From the NCBI RefSeq assembly GCF_004795015.1, contig NZ_SSBI01000020.1, positions 1 through 64,000 of the forward strand: 64,000 bases of DNA, in the 5' to 3' direction. The stretch's first letter is position 1; each line of letters begins with the position of its first letter. Of this stretch, positions 26,318-35,504 are shown piece by piece. The translations under genes were made by a program, and so were the position numbers. This DNA is from Streptomyces sp. A1277 (GTDB lineage: Bacteria > Actinomycetota > Actinomycetes > Streptomycetales > Streptomycetaceae). The notes under the pieces were generated by a model, which was given only the letters and a program-made list of their open reading frames with translations, was not told the origin of the DNA and did no database searches.

Positions 26318-26961
26318 TCAGAGAGGCGGTCGCACCCCGCGCACGGCCGACTCCCACTCCGCCCGCCCCGGGCCGTCGAACCCCGGCGCGAAGTCCGGGT
26401 GTTCCGCCGGCCAGACCGCCGGCCGGCCCGCACCTCCTCGGTGCCGTAGGCCAGGTCGGCGGGCTGGACGAGATGGCGGACCCGGGCGCGGGCCCGCATG
26501 ACGACCGGGTCGTCCCAGGAACACGCGGACAGGGCGGCCTTCTCACGGGCGCTCTCACGGGCCCCGTCCTGAGTCCCCGTCCCGGCGGGCGGCGGCCGGT
26601 CCGGCTCCCGGCCGAGGTTCCTCAGCCGGGCCTCGTCGGCCCGCTCCATCGCGGCCTGGACGTCGAACCACGGGCGCAGCCGCCGCCCGGCCCAGCGGTG
26701 GTAGGCGTCCGCGAACGCCGCCGGACCGCCCGCAGCGTCCTCGGCGTGGCGGACCACCCACTGGGCCGCCCACAGGGCCGGGGACACCCCCTGGCCCATC
26801 GTCGGGTTGGTGTGCGTGGCCGCGTCCCCGACGCCGACCTGGCCGGTGACGACCGGCCCGCCCGCGTCGGCCGGCGCGGTCCAGCGGTTGTCGAGGCCGC
26901 CCATCGCGAGGATGGGTACATCCCACCAGCTTGGCAGGTCGGTCTCGCCCGGAAGACCGGG
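26318..26961 (-). pseudogene. Remnant of an FAD-dependent monooxygenase
   Basis: On the minus strand, translation gives the C-terminal part of an FAD-dependent oxidoreductase: PSWWDVPILAMGGLDNRW, then VVTGQVGVGDAATHTNPTMGQG, the conserved flavin-binding GD segment, and FADAYHRWAGRRLRPWFDV. The first 300 or so residues of the family are missing: homology stops just before the 111-bp att repeat. Near 26450 the frame shifts, since the text LAYGTEEV continues sensibly as RPAVWPAEHPDFAPGF only in another frame, ending at 26318. It is therefore truncated and frameshifted. Positions 26129-26317 hold nothing recognisable. Confidence 0.65.
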
Positions 26962-27022
26962 ATGCGCAACTCACCGGCACCGGCCCACGGATCCTCCCCA
27001 CCCGCCGAACAGCAGGACGCCC

Positions 27023-27133
27023 CGACCGGCCGAAACCGATCGGGGCGCTCCACCGCAGGTCAGAAGGTTTCCCCTCCCCCGCTGTCGGTAGGCCGTGTGG
27101 GACTCGAACCCACAACCAACGGATTAAAAGTCC
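27023..27133. repeat. att site copy 1: 111-bp direct repeat with a tRNA-Lys 3' fragment
   Basis: Identical over all 111 bp to 44922-45032, with different bases on both sides. On the minus strand positions 27133-27089 are the 3' part of a tRNA-Lys(TTT), from the anticodon stem (GGACTTTTAATCC) through the T arm to A73. The rest, 27023-27088, is downstream flank that includes a GC-rich terminator-like dyad. No 5' half of a tRNA follows on the right, so this is a displaced fragment, as left behind by integration into the 3' end of a tRNA gene. Confidence 0.88.
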
Positions 27134-27610
27134 TGGTCAGGGCCGGGTGGGCGATGCCGACCGATGTTGCTCCGTCCGGAACGGCCTAGTCGGACGGGCT
27201 GTCCGGTACCACGCGGTCCGGACGAAACCGGGCTGTGCCGGAGCGTCCGCTCACGCATCGCTCACGCACGGACGGCGCTGCGACCCACCGTCGACGTCGA
27301 TCCTGTGAGTAACCCAATCGGATGAATCCGACATGTGGAGTCCGTTTATTACACCGGCCACGCTGGTACCGCCAGCTGCAACCGGTCCGCAGAGGCCCGG
27401 AGGACATAGCGGGTCACCCAGGTTTCCTGGCTCGTCCAGAGTGCGGCGTGCCCACTCAGCGACCCTAGTGTGCCTCCCGATGCGCGAACACGGATGCGAC
27501 TCCCGGCTGGCCTGGCAGCGACGGCAAACTTTGGGCAGTGGGTTTGTGCACGGGTATGAGCCTGAAGGTTTCGTGGGCCGGACCGGGACGAAGTCCGACC
27601 CTCTCAACCG
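27134..27610. other. Left end of the island, no gene recognised
   Basis: This 477-bp stretch lies between att copy 1 and the stop codon of the first island gene. Several open frames cross it, but none has a convincing start or domain and codon choice is not Streptomyces-like. It is lower in G+C than the chromosome to its left, in keeping with imported DNA. Confidence 0.5.
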
Positions 27611-29035
27611 TTAGAGAGTCGAGTCGGCCAGCCGTCGGGCCTTCCGCGGGACGTCGTGCCTGCCCGCCGTTCGGCTGTCGCGCATCAGAGTGTGCTGGGT
27701 GTCGACCAGCCGGGGCGTCAGCCTCAGGGGGACCTCCTGCACCGGGTGGAGGAGACCGTCGTCACCGAGTTCCGCCCGCCAGACCCGGTAGTCCAGCTCG
27801 GAATAGGCGGGATTGACGCCGATCTCCCCCTTGGGCATGGTCCCGTTGAAGGGCAGCGCGATGTCCATGTGGTTCCAGTAGTTCCATGCCTGGACGGCCT
27901 TGTACGCGTCGAAGAAGTGGTAGAAGTCCGGGTACCGGTGGAAGCGGCGCAGCTCGCGGTGGATGAGGTGACCCAGGAGCGGACCGAAGACCTCCGCGAC
28001 GTGGTCGAAGTCCCAGCGGATGCGATGCCACGGCTCAGCGCTCCGCTCCGGCCCAAGGAAACGCGCGGTGGCCAGGTGGCTGATGCGCGCCGTGAGGTGG
28101 GCTCGGGCATGGGCCGCCTCGATGCTCGGGTCCACCTGGTCCAGGATCTGCTCCAGGAGGGCAAAGCCGGGACGGAACCGTGCCAGGTCGAAATGGCCCG
28201 CCGTGCCGGGGAATCCCTCGAACAGCACTTTCTTGTAGAGCCAGTTGTTGAACTCTCCCTGCTCCGCCAACCGCTGGGTGTGAGGCGAGCGGGAGTACAG
28301 CATGAGGTACTCCGACAGGGCCTCGAAGTAGACGTAGCCCAGGACAGGAAGTCGAGGGATGGTCTCGGAGAGGAGGCGGGGGAACGCCTCGTGCTCCGCG
28401 GGTTCCGGCCGGTGGGCGATGGTGGCCGCCAGGCCGAGGAAGTCCGCCGAGTTCTTCACCCGGCTCACCACCGCTTCGCGCAGCTCGCACCGTTCCGTGG
28501 GTCCCAGGAGGTTCTCCAACTCGCGGTAGTTGCGCAGGTGGATCGAGCCCAGCCGGAGGTAGTCGATGCCCGCCAAGCCGCGGTAGCCGTGGCGCGGCGT
28601 GGTGATCTCCAGGACCAGCGGGGTCGTGATCCGGCCGGAGAACGGGGAGCGGGCCAGGGAGGCGGGCGCCTCCCTGGTGAGGACGTACTCAGCGAGGTTG
28701 TGCATGCGCAGCCCTCCGGACGTGGGCGCGAGCGGCGCGCAATAGAGGCTTCCCACCAGGCAGCCGCCCGACGGACGGAGCGTGCCGTCTCGCACGATGC
28801 GGTCGAAGGAGTGGGTGACGTGGAGCAGGTGCTGGGTGTTCCCACCGCGCAGCGACGCGAACATGGCGTTGTCGGTCAGCAGGGCCCCCTGAGGTGCCGT
28901 TTCGGCCAGCCGGGCGTTCCACGCCGCCGCCTGTTCGGCGAGAGGGCCGGAGCGGTGGGCGGCGCCCGGCCCGGCGGGCGCGGAGTAGGAGACGTGGGCG
29001 TCGGCCCACATGCCGTGGAGATCGAGGTTGCTCAT
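27611..29035 (-). CDS. Unknown protein, last gene of the pPIWI-RE operon
   Basis: A 474-residue protein of no family I can name. ATG 29035 overlaps the stop of the pPIWI-RE gene by ATGA, so it is translationally coupled to it. Near residue 80 the text GGNTQHLLHVTHSFDRIVRD, followed by an SLYCAP block, has the feel of an ADP-ribosyltransferase or DarT-like opening ('H-h-T-xx-x-h-xx-I-hxx-G-x-L'), but I see no full catalytic set. The rest is helical, with aromatic patches such as YPDFYHFFDAYKAVQAWNYW. Its place at the end of a defence operon suggests an effector or accessory role. That is inference. Confidence 0.6.
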   Translation of the reverse strand: MSNLDLHGMWADAHVSYSAPAGPGAAHRSGPLAEQAAAWNARLAETAPQGALLTDNAMFASLRGGNTQHLLHVTHSFDRIVRDGTLRPSGGCLVGSLYCAPLAPTSGGLRMHNLAEYVLTREAPASLARSPFSGRITTPLVLEITTPRHGYRGLAGIDYLRLGSIHLRNYRELENLLGPTERCELREAVVSRVKNSADFLGLAATIAHRPEPAEHEAFPRLLSETIPRLPVLGYVYFEALSEYLMLYSRSPHTQRLAEQGEFNNWLYKKVLFEGFPGTAGHFDLARFRPGFALLEQILDQVDPSIEAAHARAHLTARISHLATARFLGPERSAEPWHRIRWDFDHVAEVFGPLLGHLIHRELRRFHRYPDFYHFFDAYKAVQAWNYWNHMDIALPFNGTMPKGEIGVNPAYSELDYRVWRAELGDDGLLHPVQEVPLRLTPRLVDTQHTLMRDSRTAGRHDVPRKARRLADSTL

Positions 29036-31932
29036 GGGGCGATCACTCCTAGGTCGAAGCAAAGCTGAACGGCTCCGTCGTCTTCTTCGGGCTCCGTCGG
29101 TTGATCCCGAGTGGTGGGCAGGACGTACTCGGTGGCCTTGCGGGCCAGGTGGAGTGGAAGCGGTAGGGCGAGCAGGGGGGCCCGTCCGGGCGACTGCCGC
29201 AGCCGGTGGGCGAGGGTCGCCCACAGCTCGGGGTCGTCGTCGGGCAGACATCCCGCGACGACGATCTCCAGCAGCCCGGGATTCCACGCCGGCCGGTCGG
29301 TATCAATCGTGGAACCCGTCTTTCCCTCCCTGGTGTAGGAGCGGAAGGCCCAGCGAGACGCCATGACGGATACGTTCGTGCCCGGCCCCGCCTTTTCGCC
29401 GGTGCTGCCGAACACCCGGTTCCGCGGGTCATGGCCGGCCGGTCTCCACAGCCCGGTGGCGATGCCGAGCCTCTCCTCCTCACCGTCGTCCGAGGTCTGC
29501 GATCCGCGCCCCCACCACTGGGGGGTTTCGGTGTCGGTGCTGTCCCGGACCCGGATCAGGCGGAGCCCGTGGCCTTGGACGGCGAGCCTTTGAGCCGGCC
29601 GGCCGTGGAGCCGGACTCTATCCGGCTCGATGTGGCCGTCCTGGAGCCACGGCCACAGCCGGCGGGCATTCTGGGCGTGGACCAGCAGCAGGGTCGGGCG
29701 GTCGCGCAGGCCGAACAGGACCTCCTGCACGGCGTCCGCCACGATCCTCCGATGCCGTTCGGTGGGGCCGTTCCGGTCCTCGTCCTGATCGGAGGCTTCA
29801 CCGTCCTCCGCCCCGGAGGGGCCTCCCGCATCGTGGGAGGGCGGCTCCTCGTCGGGATCATCGGCGGTCGGCAGTTCGGCCGATTCGGCCAGGCGCACCA
29901 GGAGCGTCGGGTACGGGACCCACTCGCCGGTCCTGACGTCCCAGCCGGTGATGCGCTCCGGGACGGGATCGCCGGGGCGCACACGGACGGCGATCGGCAC
30001 GAGGTCCGCCCGGCGGGTCGGCCCGTCCCGGCGCCGCTTGACCAGCCACAGGGCGGCGTACTGCGTGTCGGCGGGGATCGCCGGTCCGAGGCCGTGGGCG
30101 GGTACGGCGCGGTGGCCGAGCTGACGGAAACCGTCCGTCCAGCATGCCTCGAGCTTTCTGGCCCTGGCCGTGTCGGCGTCCGCGGGCTTGCCCGGCACCC
30201 GACGCGGGTTCACCACGAACTGGGTCACCTGTCCCGCGTCCCGGAATCCCAGTCGCAGAGCGAACTTGGGGTCGGCGGGGCGCGGAGCGTAGGCGTCCTT
30301 GGGATGGATCTCCAGCAGGGCGAGCGAGGCACGGTCGTCCGCCGACGCGGCGGGCAGGCGCCGTACGACCTGGGCACGGCGGTCCGCGATGGCCGCGTGC
30401 AGGGCGCTGGTACTCCTTTGGTCGGCGGGGGAGAGGACGAGGCTGTCGGCGAGCCCGCCGATCCGTGCCAGGTGCAGTTCCACTGTGAGCTCGGGCGTCT
30501 GCCACGAGAGGGTCTCTCCGTCCGGGGAGGGTGCTTCCCCGGACGGTTTCCGCACGGGTTCCTCGTCGAGGCCGAGCAGGGTGGCGAGTGCCTGTACGCC
30601 CGCGTCCCTGATGGGCTCGGTGAGCCAAAGAAACTCCGCCCGGAAGGGTTCTCCCGCCAGGAGCTCGGCCAGCTCCTGACGACGTTCCGTGGTTTCCCAC
30701 GTGTCCGGGTCAAGGACTTCCCCGCTACGCTGCCCGGCCGGTCTCCGCACCGTGGACCAGCGGTTCGCCCGCACCGGGTCCGGTGCCCGGCGCAGACCTT
30801 CAGGCAGGGCCTGCTCGAACCATTCCGTGAGCGGGACGCGATCACCGGGCATCAAACCGGCCTTCACCCCGTGCGAGCCCATCGGCGCGCTGTGCACCAC
30901 GGCGGCGGTGACTCCCCTCGTACCGGCGAGCCAGCGGGTCGGGTCGCCGGTGAGGCTGTCGGGCTGGGGGAACGGTTGCCGGAGCCGCAACCGGGAGAGC
31001 ATTCCGTCGGGCCCGCCCGCCTCCCATCGGCGGGCGCGAAGCTCGCGGTCGTACCGGAGGCGTCCCACGGAGAAGCGGGCGGAAGCCCGGCTCTCCGGGC
31101 CGTCTTCAATCCACGGCGCGTTCGCCAGCAGGTAGACGGAGGCGGCACGACGGGGCGGGAGGTACAGGCCGTTCGGTCCGGTCCGCGTTGCCCACCGCCG
31201 GACACCGGACCGCAGGTGGACCCGGAACTCCGGGGAGAACGGGACGGTCTGGAGGGTCAGCGTGAGGAGGGCCGAGAACCACCACGTCCGCCCGTCGCGG
31301 TCCACGTACCGGTCGGGCGGCCAGGAGAGCAGCTCGGCACCCCGGTCGGAGGGCCGCCGGGCGACACCGCGGAATCCCAGGGACCCGCCGGGGTAGGAGA
31401 ACGGATCCAGTCCCAGGGCCAGATCGGCGAGGGCATCGGGGAGCAGCTGGTAGAGCCGCCCGTCCGGCTGCGCCGTACCGGCGGCCGTCGGCGTCCGGGC
31501 CAACATCGGGACCTCGCACCGCTCCCAGCGGAGTTCACCGGGGCGTAACGCGTCGAGCACCTCGCGGACCGCCTGCCGGTGCTCGGGCTCGGGGCGCAGG
31601 TCGTTCACCCAGGCGTGCACCAGTGTCGCGAAGACGTCCGCGGGTACGGGGCCCCGGGCGTACAGCCATGGCTCGTCGTGGGAGACGTCGAGCCATTTCG
31701 CCACCGAGACCACTTCGGGGGCCAGCGCTTGAAGGAGCGAGTTGAGACGGCCGACCGGGACGGCGAGGCAGTCGTCCGGCCGCTTGAGTCCCAGGCGGTA
31801 AAGGTCGAGGAGCAGCCTCCGCTGGGGCCGAGGGAGGGCCAGCGTGTAGTAGGGGACGGTCCACTCGGCGTCCGAGTCGGGGACGTAGCCGGCGAGTCTG
31901 ATGGTGTCGTAGCGGGTCACGGGGTTCCTCAT
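29032..31932 (-). CDS. pPIWI-RE protein (prokaryotic PIWI-like, Argonaute relative)
   Basis: A 966-residue protein that I place in the pPIWI-RE family. The N-terminal 400 residues match the family's own N-terminal module (RNPVTRYDTIRLAGYVPDSD; later DPTRWLAGTRGV, AAVVHSAPMGSHGV). A MID-like part follows and then an RNase H/PIWI-fold domain (about 670-930) with RPTLLLVHAQNARRLWPWLQ, GLRLIRVRD, NPGLLEIVVAGC (E889, probably the family glutamate) and the closing PLPLHLARKATEYVLP. These proteins were predicted to use guide nucleic acids against invading DNA. It sits between an Fe-S helicase and the unknown protein, with 4-bp ATGA overlaps on both sides. Codon 129 (31546-31548) is TTA. Confidence 0.82.
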   Translation of the reverse strand: MRNPVTRYDTIRLAGYVPDSDAEWTVPYYTLALPRPQRRLLLDLYRLGLKRPDDCLAVPVGRLNSLLQALAPEVVSVAKWLDVSHDEPWLYARGPVPADVFATLVHAWVNDLRPEPEHRQAVREVLDALRPGELRWERCEVPMLARTPTAAGTAQPDGRLYQLLPDALADLALGLDPFSYPGGSLGFRGVARRPSDRGAELLSWPPDRYVDRDGRTWWFSALLTLTLQTVPFSPEFRVHLRSGVRRWATRTGPNGLYLPPRRAASVYLLANAPWIEDGPESRASARFSVGRLRYDRELRARRWEAGGPDGMLSRLRLRQPFPQPDSLTGDPTRWLAGTRGVTAAVVHSAPMGSHGVKAGLMPGDRVPLTEWFEQALPEGLRRAPDPVRANRWSTVRRPAGQRSGEVLDPDTWETTERRQELAELLAGEPFRAEFLWLTEPIRDAGVQALATLLGLDEEPVRKPSGEAPSPDGETLSWQTPELTVELHLARIGGLADSLVLSPADQRSTSALHAAIADRRAQVVRRLPAASADDRASLALLEIHPKDAYAPRPADPKFALRLGFRDAGQVTQFVVNPRRVPGKPADADTARARKLEACWTDGFRQLGHRAVPAHGLGPAIPADTQYAALWLVKRRRDGPTRRADLVPIAVRVRPGDPVPERITGWDVRTGEWVPYPTLLVRLAESAELPTADDPDEEPPSHDAGGPSGAEDGEASDQDEDRNGPTERHRRIVADAVQEVLFGLRDRPTLLLVHAQNARRLWPWLQDGHIEPDRVRLHGRPAQRLAVQGHGLRLIRVRDSTDTETPQWWGRGSQTSDDGEEERLGIATGLWRPAGHDPRNRVFGSTGEKAGPGTNVSVMASRWAFRSYTREGKTGSTIDTDRPAWNPGLLEIVVAGCLPDDDPELWATLAHRLRQSPGRAPLLALPLPLHLARKATEYVLPTTRDQPTEPEEDDGAVQLCFDLGVIAP

Positions 31933-34900
31933 GCCGTACGGCGCGGCGAGTCCGGCCGGTGGGTGGGGATGTTCTTGAGTGCCAGGTAGAGGGGCTCGTA
32001 AAGGGTCTGCACCAGCTGCCGCTGGTCAAGGGGGAGCGGTTCGTCGTCGTCGAAGTACGGGGCGAGAACGTGGACCATGCTGGCGAGGAGTCCGGTGCGG
32101 AAGGTGTCGGGCCCCAGGCCGGCAGCCTCGCGCTCAGCAAAGCGGGAGTCCACGAAGACGACCCTGGCCGGGACCCCACCTCGCACCAGCCGCCCGATCA
32201 CCTGCCACATCACGACCAGCCGGTCCCAGGTGAAAGCCGCCTTGTCCTCGTCGTTCAGGTGCCGCCAGGCCATCTTCCGGGTGAGCAGGTAGCGCCACCG
32301 GATGCGCGCCTCCCGGCGGAAGGCGCGTCCGGCTCGGTCGAGGTCCGGGGCCGAGGAGACCAACTCGTCGAATCCGCCGTCGGCCACCAGGCGGGTCACC
32401 CAGCTGTTGATGCCCTGTACCGCCAGACCGATGTCGTGCGGGCGGGGATGGGGCCGGGCCAGGAAGAAGACCGAACCGATCGCCGCCTGTCCGGAGTCGT
32501 TCAGGATGTTGTGCCCGCGTTCCACGGACATGAGCGGTGCGATGAGGATCTCGGCGTCCATGGAGCCGAAGGAGGAGACGTCACCACGCCGCAGCGTCCC
32601 TGGCTCGGTGACTGTGGACGGGTCTCCCGGCGTGGCCCCGCCGAAGGAGGTCTCCAGCTCCGCGTCGTCCGCGATCAGCCGGCGCACCTTTCCCTTCCAG
32701 CGGGGGATGGTGTTGAGGAGCTGGAAGCCCCGGCGGGCCTCCTCATACGAACCGACGAGCACCAGCAGGCGCTTTCTCCTGGCGCTCCCGATGAGGTTCA
32801 GCTCCTGTTCGAAGTCGCTCTGGAGCTGGTCTCCCCGAGGTCGGGCGAGACCTTCGAGCATCAGCTCCAGGACCTTGGGCCGGCGGTCGGGCCGCATGCC
32901 GGACAGGTGGAGGGGTTTCCCGTCGGGCCCCGGGATGAAGATCTTCCGGAAGGAGGTGCGGCGCAGTGCGCCGCGTTCTTTGGGAGAGGACTTCAGGATG
33001 GCTTTGACCGGCGCCAGCACGTGGGCGCCCACCGCGGTGCCCGCCCAGCTGGTCCCCGACATCAAGAGGACGTTGGCCCGCGGGGCGCCGTCGAGCGAGG
33101 ACACCTCGTGCAGTGAGGTCAACAGCGACCGTCCGACTCCGGCGCAGCGGAAGAAGCGGAGCACGGCGCTGCCGGAGCCCGGTACGGCGTCCGGCTCCTC
33201 GGTGAGGAACTGAAACCCGAGGATGTTGCCCATCGGCGACTCCGGGACGAGAGGGCCGTAGTCGAGCGGAGGCCGGCGGGACAGCTGGTTGTCCGTCGAT
33301 TCCAGGTTGAGCGCGGCCTCCACCGTCGGCCACAGCTCGGTGAGGACATCGAGGCGCTGCTGGAGCACCCCGAGCAGCAGGGTGAACTCGAACCGCATGG
33401 TCTTGTCGAGGAGTTCGTCCGCGGAGGCGGGAACGATCCCAGACAGCCGCCGCAGTGCGGCTTTGGCCCTGGCCCGGGTGCGGTCCTCGTCCAGGGTGTG
33501 CAGCAGATCGTGGGCGAGGCCCACCAGCTCGGCTAGTTCGGAGGACTCGGGATGGACGCCCCCGAGGGGCTCGTCGCGGAAGGCGTCCAGCACCTCCATG
33601 ACCGCGGCCCGGCGTGCGTCGTCCGGGTCCGCCGGCTCCTCGCCCTCTCCGGTGCCGTGGGCGTCGGGGTCGTCCGGGTCGTCCTCCTCGGAATGTTCTT
33701 CCTCGAATTCGTCGTCCGTCTCGTCGTCCGGCTCGTCCTGGGCGTTCTGGTCGCCGAGGGCGGAACGGCCCCGGAACCAGTCCTCGACCAGCTTCTGCTG
33801 GAGAGTCCAGGTACTGAAGTAGTCGGCCTGTACCCAAGCCCGGAGCTTGGGGTGGCGCATCAGCATCGAGTACAGCCGGTTGGTGGCGGCGATCGATGCG
33901 GTCAGGGCGGAGGACCAGCGATCCACGTCCGCGTCCGACAGTTGCAGGCGTCCGTTCCGGGCGAACTCGTCAGTCGTGTGGGCCTGCAGCTCGTCGAGCC
34001 AGGAGTCCGGGGATCGTCCGACGAGGGTGGCGGAGGGCACGAACATCGAGTCGAGCTGCATCTGTACGCGATCGGCCTCGTCCACGATGATCAGGTCGCT
34101 ACGGACGCATGCGATCTCCAGGAACCGGGCCCGCTCCCGGTTCTGGTGCCGGGGGACCAGTCCATAGAGGAGGCTGGCGGGGTTGGCCACCCAGATGTCC
34201 GCGTCGACCAGGTCGTGGGCGCCGCGTTGCCGGGGGCACCCTGACCACAGGGGGCAGCCGTGCCCGGGGTCTGGCCGGTCGGTGCCCGTCTCGCCGGGCA
34301 CGTCGGCGGTCGGTACGGCCGGTGCTCCCGGGGCCGACGCGTCCGTTCCGGCCGGCTCCTGAACGTCCGCTCGCGGGTCCGCCGGGTACAGGCGGGTGCA
34401 GGGCGATTCGAGGATGTCCAGGGGCTGGTGCGCCTCCGTACCACGCAGGGCGTCGAGCGGGCAGGCGGTGCTCAGATAGGTGAAGTGCCTGGCCTCGTGG
34501 CCGAGCAGGGACGTCACGCCGGCGCCCGCGAGCCTGCGGTGCATGCGCTGGGTGTTCCGGGCCCGGGTGGAGGACCCCAGCACGGGGGCGACCTTCAGTT
34601 CCAGCGCGCCGAAGAGGGCCACCAGCGTCAGCTGTTCGGCGACGTCCCCCACGACGATGGTCACCTTCCGTCCTTGCCGGACGGCCTGGACGGTGAGCAC
34701 GTCCCGCAGCGTGCTCTTGCCGGCGCCGACCATGCCCACCAAGTGGAAGAGGCCGGCGACAGACAGTTTCCGGCTCGGCCGGTAGGCCGTTCCTTCGGAA
34801 TCGAGCATGTCCAGTTCGACTCGCTGCACCCGGTTGTGCCAGGTCCTGCGTGGGTCGGTGATTCCCAGCCGCTCGTCCATCCACGCGGCGGTCGCCAGCA

Positions 34901-35504
34901 GCTCGTCCCAGGTCGTCTCGATCGGAAATCCCACGCCGGGAAGGCGCAGGAGGCCGTGCGGCCGGGCGACACCGACCGGGAGGTGTTCGGGCAGCCGGAC
35001 GGAGGTATGGAGCTTGCCCTGCGTGAAACGGTAGGACCTTCCGAGCCCGGCGATCTTCAGCCGCTGCCTCAAATGGAAGGGGGGAGCGGTGGTGAGGGCT
35101 CGTTCGTACGTTCTCCAGCGATCGGAGGCGATGGCCGGTTCATGCCGTTGGGCAGGTGCGTCGTAGTCGGTGATCAGGTAGCCGCGCACCTCGGCAGGGA
35201 AGGACGCGTACTGCCGCAGCGCGCGTTCCCAGGTGCGGGGGCGCCGGAGCATCCACAGCAGGTGCCGTGCGACCCGGAGCATCCTCTCCCGCTCCGGTGT
35301 CCGGTCCCCGACCAGGGCGAAGGGGTAGCCTCCGAGGACCGTCCATGCGGCGCGGGCCGACTCGCCGGGGCAGAGGCGTTCCAGCAGGTACAGCCCCAGC
35401 TCCACACGGAAGAGGCGGGTCGCTCGGATCGGGCCGCGCTCTTTGGGCCAAGCGGCGCGAACGCGTGGGGAGAGCTCGGCGAACCAGAAGCTGCGGTCAC
35501 GCAT
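31929..35504 (-). CDS. DinG-type Fe-S superfamily 2 helicase of the pPIWI-RE system
   Basis: An 1191-residue protein. Walker A is GMVGAGKST (257-265); the DEAD motif is IIVDEADRV (472-480); motif VI QVIGRLVRGG starts at 1101. Between motifs I and II four cysteines (348, 369, 417, 423) are placed as in the Fe-S cluster of XPD/DinG helicases. An acidic low-complexity stretch (DDEFEEEHSEEDDPDDPD, near 640) splits the middle. DinG-like enzymes unwind DNA and R-loops and are the standard partner of pPIWI-RE. Start ATG 35504 overlaps the REase stop as TGATG; the longer frame to 36032 is a shadow. It is the second largest gene in the window. Confidence 0.85.
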   Translation of the reverse strand: MRDRSFWFAELSPRVRAAWPKERGPIRATRLFRVELGLYLLERLCPGESARAAWTVLGGYPFALVGDRTPERERMLRVARHLLWMLRRPRTWERALRQYASFPAEVRGYLITDYDAPAQRHEPAIASDRWRTYERALTTAPPFHLRQRLKIAGLGRSYRFTQGKLHTSVRLPEHLPVGVARPHGLLRLPGVGFPIETTWDELLATAAWMDERLGITDPRRTWHNRVQRVELDMLDSEGTAYRPSRKLSVAGLFHLVGMVGAGKSTLRDVLTVQAVRQGRKVTIVVGDVAEQLTLVALFGALELKVAPVLGSSTRARNTQRMHRRLAGAGVTSLLGHEARHFTYLSTACPLDALRGTEAHQPLDILESPCTRLYPADPRADVQEPAGTDASAPGAPAVPTADVPGETGTDRPDPGHGCPLWSGCPRQRGAHDLVDADIWVANPASLLYGLVPRHQNRERARFLEIACVRSDLIIVDEADRVQMQLDSMFVPSATLVGRSPDSWLDELQAHTTDEFARNGRLQLSDADVDRWSSALTASIAATNRLYSMLMRHPKLRAWVQADYFSTWTLQQKLVEDWFRGRSALGDQNAQDEPDDETDDEFEEEHSEEDDPDDPDAHGTGEGEEPADPDDARRAAVMEVLDAFRDEPLGGVHPESSELAELVGLAHDLLHTLDEDRTRARAKAALRRLSGIVPASADELLDKTMRFEFTLLLGVLQQRLDVLTELWPTVEAALNLESTDNQLSRRPPLDYGPLVPESPMGNILGFQFLTEEPDAVPGSGSAVLRFFRCAGVGRSLLTSLHEVSSLDGAPRANVLLMSGTSWAGTAVGAHVLAPVKAILKSSPKERGALRRTSFRKIFIPGPDGKPLHLSGMRPDRRPKVLELMLEGLARPRGDQLQSDFEQELNLIGSARRKRLLVLVGSYEEARRGFQLLNTIPRWKGKVRRLIADDAELETSFGGATPGDPSTVTEPGTLRRGDVSSFGSMDAEILIAPLMSVERGHNILNDSGQAAIGSVFFLARPHPRPHDIGLAVQGINSWVTRLVADGGFDELVSSAPDLDRAGRAFRREARIRWRYLLTRKMAWRHLNDEDKAAFTWDRLVVMWQVIGRLVRGGVPARVVFVDSRFAEREAAGLGPDTFRTGLLASMVHVLAPYFDDDEPLPLDQRQLVQTLYEPLYLALKNIPTHRPDSPRRTA

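Noticed and set aside
27089..27133. A complete tRNA-Lys gene at an att copy
   Set aside because: Only the anticodon-to-3'-end part is present at both copies; the sequence beyond 27133 and 45032 cannot form the acceptor and D stems.
26239..27189. 316-codon plus-strand frame crossing att copy 1
   Set aside because: It reads through the antisense of a tRNA fragment and a pseudogene and has no family features.
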